Shown: piece after piece, positions 1 to 9,555 of the stretch | How positions within the stretch are numbered: position 1 is the stretch's first letter | Layout: every line of letters begins with the position of its first letter | NCBI RefSeq assembly: GCF_947488715.1 | Contig: NZ_CANLAG010000005.1 | Coordinates: 186,001-250,000, forward strand | Direction: 5' to 3' | Source of the DNA: an uncultured Tateyamaria sp. | GTDB lineage: Bacteria > Pseudomonadota > Alphaproteobacteria > Rhodobacterales > Rhodobacteraceae | DNA: 64,000 nt | Program-made: the position numbers and the translations under genes | Notes under the pieces: generated by a model | The model's input: the letters and a program-made list of their open reading frames with translations, nothing else | What the model was told of the DNA's origin: nothing | Databases searched by the model: none

Positions 1-1
1 G

Positions 2-214
2 GGCTGTGGCGGTTTTTGTGCCGGGCCAAACCGGGATTACGAGGGCAAGACGCCGGGGTTTGTCTACGGGTTTACCTTTGATGCGGACAGCCCGGCGGCA
101 TTGGCGGCCTATGCGGTGCATCCCGACCACGTTGCGCTGGGCGCGGAGCTGGTGGCGTTGTGCGATGGCGGTGGCGCGGGCATCCGCGTCTATGACATCG
201 AGGCGCCGGCGTGA
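2..214 (+). CDS. Dabb (stress-responsive A/B barrel) domain protein, 5' truncated
   Basis: Only the C-terminal 70 residues are present; the start lies before the window. The reading frame runs open from base 2 to a TGA at 212-214. The residues [13 protein letters not shown], then [12 protein letters not shown] and a final IRVYDIEAP, match the end of Dabb-domain proteins, small dimeric alpha/beta barrels found in plants and bacteria. The function of most bacterial members is unknown. The last codon overlaps the GTG start of acpS (GTGA at 211-214), so the two are probably cotranscribed. The family assignment comes from remembered motif similarity and is fairly firm; no biochemical role can be inferred. 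Confidence 0.7.
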   Translation, partial: GCGGFCAGPNRDYEGKTPGFVYGFTFDADSPAALAAYAVHPDHVALGAELVALCDGGGAGIRVYDIEAPA

Positions 215-618
215 TCCTGGGGGTCGGCACGGATCTGGCCAATATCGAGCGGATACAGGGCACGTTGGACCGGTTCGGCGACCGGTTCCGCAACCGTGTG
301 TTTACCGATGTGGAGCAGGCCAAGGCCGAGCGGCGCAAAGACGTGGCGGGCACCTATGCGAAACGCTGGGCCGCGAAAGAGGCCTGTTCCAAGGCGCTGG
401 GCACGGGGCTGCGCATGGGGATCAGTTGGCGGGACATGGCCGTCAGCAACCTGCGCACCGGGCAGCCGGTGATGGCGGTGACAGGTTGGGCCGCCGAGCG
501 TTTGGCCGAGATGACGCCGCCGGGCCACGAGGCGATCATTCACGTCACGCTGACCGATGATCACCCCTGGGCGCAGGCCTTTGTGGTGATCGAGGCGCGC
601 CCGTTGGGTCAGGGGTGA
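211..618 (+). CDS. acpS: Holo-[acyl-carrier-protein] synthase
   Basis: AcpS moves the 4'-phosphopantetheine arm from CoA to a serine of apo-ACP, activating it for fatty acid synthesis in the cytosol. The 135-residue protein has the usual length. The N-terminus [12 protein letters not shown] carries the Mg-binding Asp (D8), and [16 protein letters not shown] carries the second conserved acidic residue (E57). It starts with GTG at 211, overlapping the previous stop by three bases, which suggests translational coupling. It leads the acpS-lepB-rnc-era group typical of alphaproteobacteria, where pdxJ usually precedes it; here a Dabb gene does. A gap of 126 bases separates it from lepB. Confidence 0.95.
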   Translation: MILGVGTDLANIERIQGTLDRFGDRFRNRVFTDVEQAKAERRKDVAGTYAKRWAAKEACSKALGTGLRMGISWRDMAVSNLRTGQPVMAVTGWAAERLAEMTPPGHEAIIHVTLTDDHPWAQAFVVIEARPLGQG

Positions 619-744
619 AACGCGGCTGACCTGTTCAATCCCCTGTGATGGCCATGGAGGCCACGCGCTCAGAGTGGTGCGCGCCTTGACACCTTGGGTT
701 GTCACCCGCATGTAGCCTGAAACAACCTCGAGCAGGAGCGCCCC

Positions 745-1569
745 ATGGCCGCCAAGGAAAAATCGCAAAACGGCGTGGTCGAGACGATCAAGACTGTTGT
801 GTACGCGCTGTTGATTGCGGGTGTGTTCCGCACGCTGTTCTTTCAGCCGTTCTGGATCCCGTCAGGGTCGATGAAAGAGACGCTGCTGATTGGTGATTTC
901 CTGTTCGTGAACAAGATGGCCTACGGCTATTCCTATGCCTCTTGCCCGTCGATCCCGATCATCGGGTTGGATGCCAAGAAGCTGTGCGGGTTCATTGACG
1001 GCGACAACACACGTATTCTGGCGGGTGAGCCTGAGCGCGGCGATGTTGTGGTGTTCCGCCACCCGGTGTCGGGGTCGGATTACATCAAGCGCCTTGTGGG
1101 CCTGCCCGGCGACACGGTTCAGGTCAAGGATGGTCAGATCATCCTGAATGGCACGCCCGTGCCGCAGGACCCCGCTGGCACGTTCACCGAGATTTTTGAC
1201 CGTCAGGGGCCGCAGGGCCTGCGCCCGCGTTGCGAAAGCGGCGCAGTGGGTGAGGGTGCGGAATGCACCAAGGCGCGGTTTGTCGAGACCTTTCCGGATG
1301 GCAGCAGCCACGTTGTGCTGAATGTCGGTGTGCAGGGGTCGGACAACACGTCCGTCTACCGTGTGCCCGAGGGGCATTACTTTTTCATGGGGGACAACCG
1401 CGACAACTCGTCCGACAGCCGGTTGGCGCAGGTCGCGGGGGGCGTGGGGTACGTGCCTTACGAAAACCTGATCGGGCGCGCGGATCGGATCATGTTCTCG
1501 TCTGCGGGGCGGTCGATGCTGTTCTTCTGGACGTGGCGCGGGAACCGCTTCTTTAAGGGTGTTGAGTGA
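745..1569 (+). CDS. lepB: Signal peptidase I
   Basis: LepB is the inner-membrane serine/lysine protease that removes signal peptides from exported proteins. The 274-residue product has one clear N-terminal membrane segment (about residues 14-33), followed by the catalytic serine in IPSGSM (S42), the general-base lysine in [12 protein letters not shown] (K115), and the box [11 protein letters not shown] near the C-terminus, all in family order. The start ATG at 745 follows GAGCAGGAG at a normal distance. A TTGACA at 686-691 could be part of a promoter, but no good -10 follows. Its stop overlaps the GTG start of rnc, so the two are translationally coupled. Confidence 0.96.
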   Translation: MAAKEKSQNGVVETIKTVVYALLIAGVFRTLFFQPFWIPSGSMKETLLIGDFLFVNKMAYGYSYASCPSIPIIGLDAKKLCGFIDGDNTRILAGEPERGDVVVFRHPVSGSDYIKRLVGLPGDTVQVKDGQIILNGTPVPQDPAGTFTEIFDRQGPQGLRPRCESGAVGEGAECTKARFVETFPDGSSHVVLNVGVQGSDNTSVYRVPEGHYFFMGDNRDNSSDSRLAQVAGGVGYVPYENLIGRADRIMFSSAGRSMLFFWTWRGNRFFKGVE

Positions 1570-2252
1570 AACTGGGCGCGGATCTCAGGGCCTTTGAGGC
1601 GCGGATCGGCCATGTGTTTGCCACACCGGACTTGCTGATCGAGGCGGTCACGCATGCGTCGATGTCGTCGGCCACGCGGTCGGACAATCAGCGGATGGAA
1701 TTTCTGGGTGACCGGGTGCTGGGGCTGGTGATGGCCGAGGCCCTGCTGGAAGCCGACACCGGTGCGGCCGAGGGGCTGCTGGCCCCACGGTTCAACGCGC
1801 TGGTGCGCAAGGAGACCTGCGCCGATGTCGCGCGTGAGGTTGGATTGGGCGATGTGCTGCGGTTGGGCCGGTCCGAGATGATGTCGGGCGGGCGGCGCAA
1901 GCAGGCGCTGCTGGGTGATGCAGCCGAGGCGGTGATTGCCGCCGTGTACCTTGATGCGGGCTTTGCCACGGCGCGGGACATGATCCTGCGGCTCTGGGGT
2001 GATCGTATCACGCGGGTCGAGCAGGACGCGCGCGACCCCAAGACCGCGCTGCAGGAATGGGCGCAGGCGCGCAAACTGGCGCCGCCGCGCTATGTGGAAA
2101 CGGCGCGCAGCGGGCCGGATCATGCGCCGGTCTTTACCATCAGCGTGCAACTGGACACCGGGGCGGCCGCAGAGGCCACCGCCGGATCGAAACGGGACGC
2201 ACAGCAGGCCGCCGCAAAGGCGCTGTTGGCGGAATTGGAGCAAGACACATGA
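1566..2252 (+). CDS. rnc: Ribonuclease III
   Basis: RNase III cuts double-stranded RNA in rRNA precursors and regulatory duplexes. The 228-residue protein has an N-terminal catalytic domain with the signature [13 protein letters not shown] (E45, D49) and the second metal-binding pair in [13 protein letters not shown] (D118, E121). A C-terminal dsRNA-binding domain follows, with the [15 protein letters not shown] helix near the end. It starts with GTG overlapping the lepB stop (GTGA) and ends overlapping the era start (ATGA), so lepB-rnc-era form one coupled unit. Length and motifs are all normal. Confidence 0.96.
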   Translation: MKLGADLRAFEARIGHVFATPDLLIEAVTHASMSSATRSDNQRMEFLGDRVLGLVMAEALLEADTGAAEGLLAPRFNALVRKETCADVAREVGLGDVLRLGRSEMMSGGRRKQALLGDAAEAVIAAVYLDAGFATARDMILRLWGDRITRVEQDARDPKTALQEWAQARKLAPPRYVETARSGPDHAPVFTISVQLDTGAAAEATAGSKRDAQQAAAKALLAELEQDT

Positions 2253-3157
2253 GCACGCGCGCCGGTTTCGTCGCCCTGATCGGAGAGCCCAACGCGGGCA
2301 AGTCCACACTGCTGAACCGCATGGTCGGGGCCAAGGTCAGCATCGTGACCCACAAGGTCCAGACCACGCGTGCGCGCATTCGGGGTGTGGCCATGGAGGG
2401 CGAGAGCCAGATCGTGTTCGTGGACACGCCGGGCCTGTTCCAGCCGCGCCGTCGTCTGGACCGCGCGATGGTGGCCGCCGCGTGGGGTGGGGCCGCCGAT
2501 GCGGATGTGGTTGTGCTGATGGTCGAGGCGCATCGCGGCGTGACACCGGGGGTGGAGCGCATCCTCGAAGGGCTTGCCGACATTGGCAAGGGCCGCACCG
2601 TTGCGCTGGCCATCAACAAGATCGACCGGGTCGAGGCGCCCGTTTTGCTAGGCCTGACCGAAAAACTGAATGAGGCCTATGATTTTGCGGAGACGTTCAT
2701 GATCTCTGCCGAAAAGGGCCACGGGGTCGACACGTTGCGCGGCTGGTTGGCGGGGCAGGTGCCGGAGAGCCCATGGCTGTACCCCGAGGATCAGATTGCC
2801 GATCTGCCCATGCGGATGATTGCCGCCGAGATGACGCGGGAAAAGCTGACCCTGCGCCTGCATCAGGAACTGCCCTATCAGTTGACGGTGGAGACCGAGA
2901 ACTGGGAAGAGCGCAAGGATGGGTCGGCCAAGATTGACCAGGTGATCTATGTCAGCCGGGATGGCCACAAGGGGATCCTGCTGGGTCACAAGGGTGAGAC
3001 GATCAAGGCGGTGAGCCAGGCGAGCCGCGCCGAGCTGACCGAGTTCCTGGGCCGTAAGGTGCATCTGTTCCTGCAGGTCAAAGTGCGCGAGAAATGGCAG
3101 GAAGATGCTGAGCGCTATTCCGAAATGGGGCTGAATTTCAAAGATGGAAACGCCTGA
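2249..3157 (+). CDS. era: GTPase Era
   Basis: Era is an essential GTPase that binds 16S rRNA and helps mature the 30S subunit. The chosen start is the ATG overlapping the rnc stop; a longer upstream extension of the frame lies wholly inside rnc and has no Era similarity. The 302-residue product shows GEPNAGKS (12-19, G1), DTPG (59-62, G3) and NKID (123-126, G4). The C-terminal KH domain contains [15 protein letters not shown], the RNA-binding GXXG loop. Placement directly after rnc is conserved in many bacteria and fits their shared role in rRNA processing. Confidence 0.97.
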   Translation: MSTRAGFVALIGEPNAGKSTLLNRMVGAKVSIVTHKVQTTRARIRGVAMEGESQIVFVDTPGLFQPRRRLDRAMVAAAWGGAADADVVVLMVEAHRGVTPGVERILEGLADIGKGRTVALAINKIDRVEAPVLLGLTEKLNEAYDFAETFMISAEKGHGVDTLRGWLAGQVPESPWLYPEDQIADLPMRMIAAEMTREKLTLRLHQELPYQLTVETENWEERKDGSAKIDQVIYVSRDGHKGILLGHKGETIKAVSQASRAELTEFLGRKVHLFLQVKVREKWQEDAERYSEMGLNFKDGNA

Positions 3158-3208
3158 CATCTGTGCGGACCGACCCTCCGGGGGGCATATTGGGAGAACA
3201 ATGAAGCC

Positions 3209-3538
3209 ATGGCGCGCCTGACCTCTCGGTTCTGGGTGGATGCCTATTTGGCGCGGCTGCGGCTGGCGGATATTCCGGCCTTTGTCGTGGCGCATGGCGA
3301 TGACACTGGCGGTGCGGTGTTGGTCAAGTTGAACACGCTGGACGGTCAGTGCGTGTTGTTTCAGCGGTCTTTTGATCTGATGTCGGACACGCGCGTCTGG
3401 GCCACGCTGGCCGAGGGTGCAGAAGCGGATGTGGATGCGGCCATTGCGCGGCAGCGGGGGTTTGATCCGGATGTCTGGGTGATCGAGGTTGAGGACCGGG
3501 CCGGGCGGCATTTGCTGGATGAGCCGGGGTTGACCTGA
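3209..3538 (+). CDS. DUF1491 family protein
   Basis: This 109-residue cytosolic protein has no signal peptide or membrane segment. It matches the DUF1491 family, known mainly from alphaproteobacteria, starting with [25 protein letters not shown] and ending in a [14 protein letters not shown]-type strand (quoted here in two separate parts of the protein). It lies between era and recO, with 51 bases before it and one base before recO, so it is probably cotranscribed with recO. No function is established, and the sequence shows no catalytic motif. Confidence 0.85.
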   Translation: MARLTSRFWVDAYLARLRLADIPAFVVAHGDDTGGAVLVKLNTLDGQCVLFQRSFDLMSDTRVWATLAEGAEADVDAAIARQRGFDPDVWVIEVEDRAGRHLLDEPGLT

Positions 3539-3539
3539 G

Positions 3540-4265
3540 ATGGAGTGGCGCGACACGGGCATTTTGTTGAGTGTGCGCCGTCACGGTGAGACCAGCGCCA
3601 TTATCGATGTGTTCACGCCGGATCGTGGGCGGCATGCGGGCGTTGTGCGCGGTGGCACCAGTCGCAAGATCGCCCCGATCCTGCAGCCGGGTGCGCAGCT
3701 TGACGTGGCGTGGCGGGCGCGGCTGGAGGATCATATCGGCAGTTTCGCCGTTGAGCCGGTGCGCAGTCGGGCCGCCTTGGTCATGGGGGATCGTTTGGCG
3801 CTGGCCGGGTTGAACGCGGTCACGGCGCTGTTGGCGTTTTGCCTGCCCGAGCGCGAGGCGCATCTGCCACTTTATCGCCGGACGGAGCAGTTGCTGGACC
3901 TCTTGGGGCAGAACGAGGTTTGGCCGCTTGCCTACCTGCGTTGGGAGTTGGCATTGCTGGAAGAGATGGGGTTTGGTCTGGACCTGTCCTGCTGTGCGGT
4001 GACGGGTGGTGTGGATGATCTGGCCTATGTGTCGCCCAAGTCCGGGCGGGCGGTGTCGCGCGCGGGCGCCGGGGATTGGGCGCAGCGGTTGTTGCCCCTG
4101 CCGCCGGTGTTGCGGGGTGAGGGCGATGCGCCGGACATCGAGATTGCGCAGGGGTTCGAGACCACGGGATATTTTCTGGCGCACCATTTGGCGCCGGATC
4201 TGGGCCAGCGCCCCTTGCCCGAGGCGCGGGGGCGGTTTGTGGACGCGTTCAGCCGGGGCTTGTGA
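3540..4265 (+). CDS. recO: DNA repair protein RecO
   Basis: RecO works with RecF and RecR to load RecA on SSB-coated single strands and to anneal complementary strands. The 241-residue protein starts [17 protein letters not shown], the OB-fold N-terminus typical of the family. It then has the helical core including [14 protein letters not shown] and [23 protein letters not shown]. The start ATG at 3540 lies one base after the DUF1491 stop. The era-recO linkage is widespread. Its last 17 bases overlap the end of the convergent META-domain gene on the other strand. Confidence 0.94.
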   Translation: MEWRDTGILLSVRRHGETSAIIDVFTPDRGRHAGVVRGGTSRKIAPILQPGAQLDVAWRARLEDHIGSFAVEPVRSRAALVMGDRLALAGLNAVTALLAFCLPEREAHLPLYRRTEQLLDLLGQNEVWPLAYLRWELALLEEMGFGLDLSCCAVTGGVDDLAYVSPKSGRAVSRAGAGDWAQRLLPLPPVLRGEGDAPDIEIAQGFETTGYFLAHHLAPDLGQRPLPEARGRFVDAFSRGL

Positions 4266-4641
4266 ACTTCATCTCCTGGCCTGCGTCGTTGCGCAGGAAC
4301 AGCGTGTAGGGTCGGACCTCGGATTGGGTCATGGCGGCAAAGGCCGTGAAGAACCGCGTTTCGGCGTCGAGGTCGGGGCAGGCCCGTTTGGTCGCGGCGA
4401 TGGGCGACAGTTCGAACCACGGATAGGGGACCAGATTTGTGGTGGTAAAGCTGTTGCAGGGCGCTTGGCCCGCGATCGGACCGCCGTCGGCAAATTCCAG
4501 CGTGACGCGCGCGTCAAAGGGTGCGCCATCCAGTTCCACCAGCGTCCATGTGACGCCACCGGCCCCGTAGCGCGCGACGGTTTCATCCGCCTCGCAGGCG
4601 GGGATCAACCCCACCAGCAGCAACGCAGACAGGCGGATCAC
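4249..4641 (-). CDS. META domain-containing lipoprotein
   Basis: A 130-residue exported protein. The N-terminus [19 protein letters not shown] is a lipoprotein signal, with the lipobox ending at C16. The remainder matches the META/HslJ-type domain: [11 protein letters not shown], then [12 protein letters not shown] and an [12 protein letters not shown] segment. The domain is common in envelope-stress and heat-shock lipoproteins, but the exact role here is unknown. The start overlaps the stop of the TetR gene upstream on the same strand (four-base ATGA), so the regulator and this lipoprotein are cotranscribed. Confidence 0.8.
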   Translation of the reverse strand: MIRLSALLLVGLIPACEADETVARYGAGGVTWTLVELDGAPFDARVTLEFADGGPIAGQAPCNSFTTTNLVPYPWFELSPIAATKRACPDLDAETRFFTAFAAMTQSEVRPYTLFLRNDAGQEMKFTSPG

Positions 4642-5162
4642 TTGAGCGCCATCACCAGATCGACCAGCGCGGCAAAGGCCACCAGCGCGTCACCATCGTC
4701 CGAGTGCATCTGCTTGAGGCCCACCAACGCGCCGTAGGCCGCCTTGGCAAAGTCCTCGTTCGTGACGCCGATGCCGGACATCAGGGCGATCAGGCGGGTC
4801 ATGCGGGCAGCGTCGACCTGGGCCACGGCCTTGGACACGGTGGCGTCGGCGTGCGCCCATGCGCGCAGTGCGGGGCCTGCGGTGTCTTCCTGTACGGATT
4901 GGCCAAAGCGGATCATCTTGTCCGTGTCGGACCCGTCCATGCCTGCATCCGTTTCCAGTTGCGTCAGGGCGCGTGCCTTCCACTCGGCCAGAAGGGCCTC
5001 TTGAAAGGCGGGGACGTCCTTGAAATGCCAATAGAACGAGCCCTTGGACGTTTTGAGGTGCCGGGACAGGGGTTCTGCGCGCAGGGCCAGGGGGCCCTCT
5101 GCGGTGAGCTGTGCCAGACCGGCGTCGATCCATGTTGCGGGGGAGAGGGGTGTCTTTGCCAT
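4638..5162 (-). CDS. TetR/AcrR family transcriptional regulator
   Basis: A 174-residue regulator with an N-terminal TetR helix-turn-helix (about residues 8-50). The recognition region contains LSRHLKTSKGSFYWHFKDVPAF, given here as LSRHLKTSKG plus SFYWHFKD. The rest is a helical ligand-binding domain that resembles no specific effector class I can name. It probably controls its own promoter, the overlapping META lipoprotein, and perhaps the LysE exporter upstream on the same strand (5286-5876). Its binding site was not identified. Confidence 0.88.
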   Translation of the reverse strand: MAKTPLSPATWIDAGLAQLTAEGPLALRAEPLSRHLKTSKGSFYWHFKDVPAFQEALLAEWKARALTQLETDAGMDGSDTDKMIRFGQSVQEDTAGPALRAWAHADATVSKAVAQVDAARMTRLIALMSGIGVTNEDFAKAAYGALVGLKQMHSDDGDALVAFAALVDLVMALK

Positions 5163-5285
5163 GGGTCCGCGATACGTCCGAGTATGCTGGGGCGCAAGGG
5201 AAAGGCGGGGCGGGGTCCGGTTTGGGCGCTTTGTCGCACATTCCGGCGGCGGGCATGCGCAGATTTGCGGCAGGGTGGGACGCGG

Positions 5286-5876
5286 TCAGAACGCGGACAG
5301 CACCGCGAGCCCCACCACCAGCAACATGGAGGCAGCCATGGCGTAGTTCACTGTTCTTTGGCGGGCGGGGGGCAGGTTGAGGGCCTTGAGCCGTCCGCCG
5401 AACCAGACCCAAAGCACGTGGATCGGGATCCAGACCGCGTTTACGACAAAGAGTTTCCACAGGGCCTCGGCCACCAGCGCGTCCGGAAAGATGGAAAAGC
5501 CGGAAAAGAGGGCGGTGTTGACGGCGTAGGCCTTGGGATTGATCGGTTGCAGCAGGATGCCCGCCAGCACACCGGGTTCGGACGTGGCGGGCTGAAAGGC
5601 CAGTTTCGAGCCGGCGAAGGCGATGCGCAGCGCGAGGTAGAGCAGGTAGGCCGTCGACAGCACAAAGAGGGCGGTGCGGATGACCGGATCGGCCAGTACC
5701 AGCGCGGCCAGACCAGAGACGACGGCGAGAATCACCAGGTTGTTGCCGATGAACAGGCCCAGCACATAGCGCAGGCCCGGCTGCATCCCGTAGGCCGCAC
5801 CCACCCCCGCGGCGGACAGGACGCCGGGACCGGGTGTGATGATCAGGAAAAAGACGGCAGCGGCAAAGGCGATCAT
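5286..5876 (-). CDS. LysE/RhtB family amino acid exporter
   Basis: A 196-residue integral membrane protein with about six hydrophobic segments. The family signature is at the N-terminus (FFLIITPGPGVLSAAGVGAAYG), and the middle contains LLQPINPKAYAVNTALFS, the conserved NPKA motif of LysE/RhtB exporters. Members export amino acids or similar small molecules; the substrate cannot be predicted from sequence. It reads in the same direction as the TetR and META genes but is separated from TetR by 123 bases, so cotranscription is uncertain. Confidence 0.88.
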   Translation of the reverse strand: MIAFAAAVFFLIITPGPGVLSAAGVGAAYGMQPGLRYVLGLFIGNNLVILAVVSGLAALVLADPVIRTALFVLSTAYLLYLALRIAFAGSKLAFQPATSEPGVLAGILLQPINPKAYAVNTALFSGFSIFPDALVAEALWKLFVVNAVWIPIHVLWVWFGGRLKALNLPPARQRTVNYAMAASMLLVVGLAVLSAF

Positions 5877-5949
5877 GCGCCCAGATTCAGGGTTTTGCCG
5901 ACCACGTCAATGGGCGCGCATGGTGGAACACGCGCGCCCGAAGTTTTGT

Positions 5950-7638
5950 TCACCCGAGCAGACGGCGGGCGATGACCTGAGCCTGAATTTCGGCGGCACC
6001 TTCAAAGATGTTGAGGATGCGGGCGTCGCACAGCACGCGGGAAATCTTGTATTCCAGCGCAAAGCCGTTGCCGCCGTGGATTTGCAGCCCGTTGTCCGCA
6101 GCCGCCCACGCCACACGCGCGCCGAGCAGTTTGGCCATGCCCGCCTCGACGTCGCAGCGGCGCCCCTCGTCCTTTTCAAAGGCGGAGAAGTAGGTGAGCT
6201 GCCGCGCGACCATGATTTCGACCGCCATCATCGCCAGCTTGTTGGCGACGCGGGGGAAGTTGATCAGGGACTTGCCGAATTGTTTGCGGTCCAGCGCATA
6301 TTGCATCGAGATGTCGAGCGCGGATTGGGCGACACCGATGGCACGGGCCGCTGTCTGGATGCGCGCGGATTCGAACGTTTCCATCAACTGCTTGAAGCCT
6401 TTGCCCTCTTCGCCGCCCAGCAGGTTTTCACCCTTCACATGGAAGTTGTCGAAGCCCAGCTCGTATTCCTTCATGCCGCGGTAGCCCAGCACTTCGATCT
6501 CGCCGCCGGTCATGCCCTCGGTGGGGAAGGGTGCCTCGTCCGTGCCGGGCGTCTTTTCGGCCAGGAACATCGACAGACCTTTGTAGTTGGTTGTGGCGGG
6601 ATCGGTGCGCGCCAGCAGGGTCATCACCTGCGTCCGGGCGGCGTGGGTGATCCAGGTCTTGTTGCCGGTGATCTTGTAGTCGCCGTTCTCGTCCTTGACC
6701 GCGCGGGTGCGCAGGCTGCCCAGGTCAGAGCCGGTGTTGGGTTCGGTAAAGACAGCCGTGGGCAGGGTTTCGGCGCTGGCCAGTTGCGGCAGCCATTTCT
6801 GTTTCTGCTCTTCGGTGCCGCCCGCAATAATCAGTTCAGCCGCGATTTCGGACCGGGTGCCGAGCGATCCGACACCGATGTAGCCGCGCGACAACTCTTC
6901 AGAGACGACGCACATCGACGCTTTGGACAGGCCAAAGCCGCCGTATTCCTCGGGGATGGTCAGGCCGAACACACCCATTTCGGCCAGTTCCTCGATCACC
7001 TCCATGGGGATCAGTTCATCGTTGAGGTGCCAGTCGTGGGCAAAGGGTTCGACCTTGTCCACGGCGTAGCGGCGGAACTGTTCGCGAATCATTTCCAGTT
7101 CGTCATCCAGACCGGACGCGCCAACGGTGATTTCGGCGCTGCGTTCCTGCATCAGCTCAACAAGGCGCATCCGCGCGGCCTGTGTGTTGCCGGATTGGGT
7201 CAGGGTCATCACGGCGGGGTCCATCATGCCGCGCATGTCGTCCTGGGTCAGGCCCATGTCCTGCAGGCGCAGCACTTCGCCCTGGTTCATCTGGATGCCG
7301 CCATAGACCTGCCAGAGGTATTCGCCAAACGTGATCTGGAGAATCAGCGCCTCGACCTCGCCAAATTTGGACTGAGCGTCGAGGTTGGTGGCCCATTTGT
7401 GCATCTGGCGCAGCGATTCCGTGTAGGTCGCGAGCCATGCGAGGCCGTGGGCGGCGGTCTGGTGTTCCTCAACCAGCGCGCCCGAGACGCGACCATCAAC
7501 GCTGAGTTGTTCGCGCAGGCGGGTGCGGGCAAGCTCTGTTATGGATTCGACCGGGGCGATGGCCTGTCCGGTTAGAGCAAGAAGATCATCAAGTAATATA
7601 GGTGTCATTCCACCCAAATCCTGTCCGTCATGTGCCAT
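5950..7638 (-). CDS. mcd: (2S)-methylsuccinyl-CoA dehydrogenase-like acyl-CoA dehydrogenase
   Basis: A flavin acyl-CoA dehydrogenase of 562 residues, longer than the usual 380-400 by an N-terminal helical extension of about 160 residues. That architecture is typical of methylsuccinyl-CoA dehydrogenase, which makes mesaconyl-CoA in the ethylmalonyl-CoA pathway of acetate assimilation. Family motifs include FTEPNTGSDLGSLRT, KTWITHAART, DRKQFGKSL and IHGGNGFALEY. The ATG at 7638 was chosen because AGGGAG sits seven bases upstream; a GTG 27 bases earlier lacks this. Electrons would pass to the ETF encoded at 19.5-21.2 kb. The specific substrate is inferred from length and family resemblance; a different long acyl-CoA dehydrogenase remains possible. 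Confidence 0.75.
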   Translation of the reverse strand: MAHDGQDLGGMTPILLDDLLALTGQAIAPVESITELARTRLREQLSVDGRVSGALVEEHQTAAHGLAWLATYTESLRQMHKWATNLDAQSKFGEVEALILQITFGEYLWQVYGGIQMNQGEVLRLQDMGLTQDDMRGMMDPAVMTLTQSGNTQAARMRLVELMQERSAEITVGASGLDDELEMIREQFRRYAVDKVEPFAHDWHLNDELIPMEVIEELAEMGVFGLTIPEEYGGFGLSKASMCVVSEELSRGYIGVGSLGTRSEIAAELIIAGGTEEQKQKWLPQLASAETLPTAVFTEPNTGSDLGSLRTRAVKDENGDYKITGNKTWITHAARTQVMTLLARTDPATTNYKGLSMFLAEKTPGTDEAPFPTEGMTGGEIEVLGYRGMKEYELGFDNFHVKGENLLGGEEGKGFKQLMETFESARIQTAARAIGVAQSALDISMQYALDRKQFGKSLINFPRVANKLAMMAVEIMVARQLTYFSAFEKDEGRRCDVEAGMAKLLGARVAWAAADNGLQIHGGNGFALEYKISRVLCDARILNIFEGAAEIQAQVIARRLLG

Positions 7639-8021
7639 GGCGCTGCTCCCTGTTCGCGGTGTCACGCCTGACTATCTACTTTGCAGGTGCAGCGCAATTA
7701 ATATTCATTCTACTGCGGCCATTTGTTCTATTCTTGCGCGGGTATTCCGCTGCATTGCGGCGCACGGCGGCAGGCCTATCGCTGTTGATCGCGTACTATA
7801 GTGCAACAGACATGCGTCTGGCGCCAAGGGAATTGGGGCGATGCAGCGGGCAAGTGATGTGGTGGAGATCGGGAAAGATGTCCGCCCAGCCTGGAGGTAT
7901 CACACGGGCCATTCTAGGCCACAGGCTGAGCGAAACATCATATAGTGCAATGAGATAGGCACCTTTGGCACGGTCCCGGCCGTGCCGTGAAGACAGGGAA
8001 CAGGCCCCTGCCGCCGGTGTT
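7639..8021. other. Intergenic region upstream of the mcd-like gene
   Basis: This gap of about 380 bases holds the promoter side of the minus-strand acyl-CoA dehydrogenase and the downstream side of the XRE gene. It is locally A+T-richer than its neighbours. The decamer TATAGTGCAA occurs twice in direct orientation (7797-7806 and 7941-7950). An inverted repeat GGCACGG/CCGTGCC lies at 7967-7986 but has no T-tract on either strand. No convincing gene is present; a plus-strand open frame through here (7602-7958) has no recognisable protein features. Confidence 0.5.
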
Positions 8022-8381
8022 TCAGGACGCGCGGCGGGCCACGGTCAGGCCGGACACGTCTTCGATGAACGTCACTATACGCGACTTGATCTTTTCATCT
8101 TCGATGGCGGCCAGCGCGTTCACGATGTCCATGCCGTTGTCGCGGCGCGGCGCGGGATCGGCATCCAGCAGACCTTCGAAGAAGTAGGACGTTGGGACGT
8201 CCAGAATGCGCGACAATTCGAACAGGCGGCTGGCTGCGATCCGGTTGGATCCGATTTCGTATTTCTGGATTTGCTGAAAGGACAGTTCCAGGCGTTTGGC
8301 CACATCGGTCTGCGACATGCGGCGCAGCGTGCGGATTTGCTTGAGACGTTTTCCTACGTGGACGTCGACGGGATGCGACAT
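8022..8381 (-). CDS. XRE-family transcriptional regulator
   Basis: A 119-residue protein with an N-terminal helix-turn-helix (VHVGKRLKQIRTLRR, then SQTDVAKRLELSFQQIQKYE) and a short C-terminal tail without a sensory domain. It belongs to the alphaproteobacterial MSHPVDVHVGKR group, which includes the Rhizobium regulator PraR. The ATG at 8381 was chosen over an upstream extension because GGAGG sits ten bases before it. It diverges from the HTH gene at 8537, sharing a 155-base promoter region. Targets are unknown; its own promoter and the divergent gene are plausible. Confidence 0.85.
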   Translation of the reverse strand: MSHPVDVHVGKRLKQIRTLRRMSQTDVAKRLELSFQQIQKYEIGSNRIAASRLFELSRILDVPTSYFFEGLLDADPAPRRDNGMDIVNALAAIEDEKIKSRIVTFIEDVSGLTVARRAS

Positions 8382-8536
8382 GAAATGGTTACCTCCGGTT
8401 GTTTCAACCAGAGTGATCGGCGATCCGCGATATTGGTTCAATTGAGAAGATATAACTCAGAACCACACGTAAATGTTGCATTGTTGTATGATTGGTTTAC
8501 CCTTATGGTGTTACCAGTCATACATTGAGGCACTGC

Positions 8537-9460
8537 GTGAACGCTCCTTTGACCAATCTTGCGGATACAAACCACCCTCTGTTGTTCGAGATGATCCGCT
8601 CGTTCACGACGCTGGCGCGCACGCTGAACCTGTCGCATGCGGTGTCGGAGTTGAACAGCACGCGCCAGACGGTGCGGCGGCACATTGCACAGCTTGAGGT
8701 GATGCGCGGTCAAAAGCTGTTTCGGGTCAATGACAGGCGGTACGAATTGACGTCAGCGGGGGATGCGGCGTTGCCTGAGGCGCTGGATCTTTTGATGCGG
8801 TCCAAGGTCTGGTCGCGCGGTCAGACGGGGTCGCATGGCGCGTTGCAATACCTCAAGGCGCGCGAGGGCGACTGGGTGTTTTACCAGCAACAGCAGCCCA
8901 TGGGCAGCATCTGGTCCGACGAATCGGTTCTGTTGCGCGAGACGTACCGCGCCTGGATGATGGCGGCGTCACAGATCGAGAGCCCGGCGTTGGCCCATGT
9001 GCGCCCCTATCTGATGGTGTATCGGCACGGCGAGGCGGGGTGGATCTGTGTCGAGTTTGGCGAACAGTCGGCCTATGTGAACTGGTTCGGGCGCGACTAT
9101 GCCCGGTCCAGCATCGGTCGGCCGATTGCCCGCCTGCCCGCGGGCGAAGAATTTGGTCGGATGCTCGACCAGTCCTTTCACGACATCCAGACCACGCAAA
9201 TGGCGCGTCTGGACCACGTTTATACAAGGATGCCCGAGCGTTACGACGAACGGCAGGCCACGATGGTCTACCAACGTCTGATGATGTCAGGGTTTTTTCC
9301 GGATGGCTCGCCTGCGGTGATGACACTGGTTGTGCCGACGGCAAAGGTGAATATCGCCGACCTCGAGGACGAACAGCGGGACGCCATCACCGACATTGTC
9401 CCCCCGAACTTCGACCCGGCCAACGCCGTTTTCGAGGTCGCTGCAAAGGAGTGGCAATAG
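8537..9460 (+). CDS. LysR-type HTH protein with PAS-like C-terminal half
   Basis: A 307-residue predicted DNA-binding protein. Residues 12-75 look like a LysR-type winged helix-turn-helix (LNLSHAVSELNSTRQTVRRH, then QKLFRVNDRRYELTSAG). The remainder does not resemble the periplasmic-binding fold of true LysR regulators; it contains YVNWFGRDYARSSIGRPIARL, quoted here as YVNWFGRDYA and SSIGRPIARL, which recalls single PAS-like sensor domains. The GTG at 8537 was chosen because GAGG precedes it at six bases; an ATG at 8492 would add 15 residues. It diverges from the XRE regulator and lies 95 bases before a GNAT-like gene. The PAS resemblance is an inference. Confidence 0.7.
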   Translation: MNAPLTNLADTNHPLLFEMIRSFTTLARTLNLSHAVSELNSTRQTVRRHIAQLEVMRGQKLFRVNDRRYELTSAGDAALPEALDLLMRSKVWSRGQTGSHGALQYLKAREGDWVFYQQQQPMGSIWSDESVLLRETYRAWMMAASQIESPALAHVRPYLMVYRHGEAGWICVEFGEQSAYVNWFGRDYARSSIGRPIARLPAGEEFGRMLDQSFHDIQTTQMARLDHVYTRMPERYDERQATMVYQRLMMSGFFPDGSPAVMTLVVPTAKVNIADLEDEQRDAITDIVPPNFDPANAVFEVAAKEWQ

Positions 9461-9555
9461 GGCGCATTAAGCATCACCACCTTTACGAGAGATAATTACG
9501 GGTAATTTTCATCGCATTGTTCTAAATTTGTCCTGTGTGGCAAAGGAGACATGGG

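Noticed and set aside
6-560. A 184-codon frame over the Dabb end and acpS
   Set aside because: It overlaps two well-supported frames, and its product is Arg-rich without motifs.
686-716. TTGACA with TGTAGC before lepB as a promoter
   Set aside because: Spacing of 19 bases and a poor -10; not strong enough to annotate.
7680-7697. TTTGCAGGTGCAGCGCAA upstream of mcd as an ScfR/PccR-type operator
   Set aside because: Known sites of this regulator family are cleaner TTTGC...GCAAA palindromes; this one is imperfect and no such regulator gene is adjacent.
7602-7958. A 118-codon plus-strand frame upstream of mcd
   Set aside because: It begins within the mcd start region, has no clear ribosome site and no family features; kept as intergenic.
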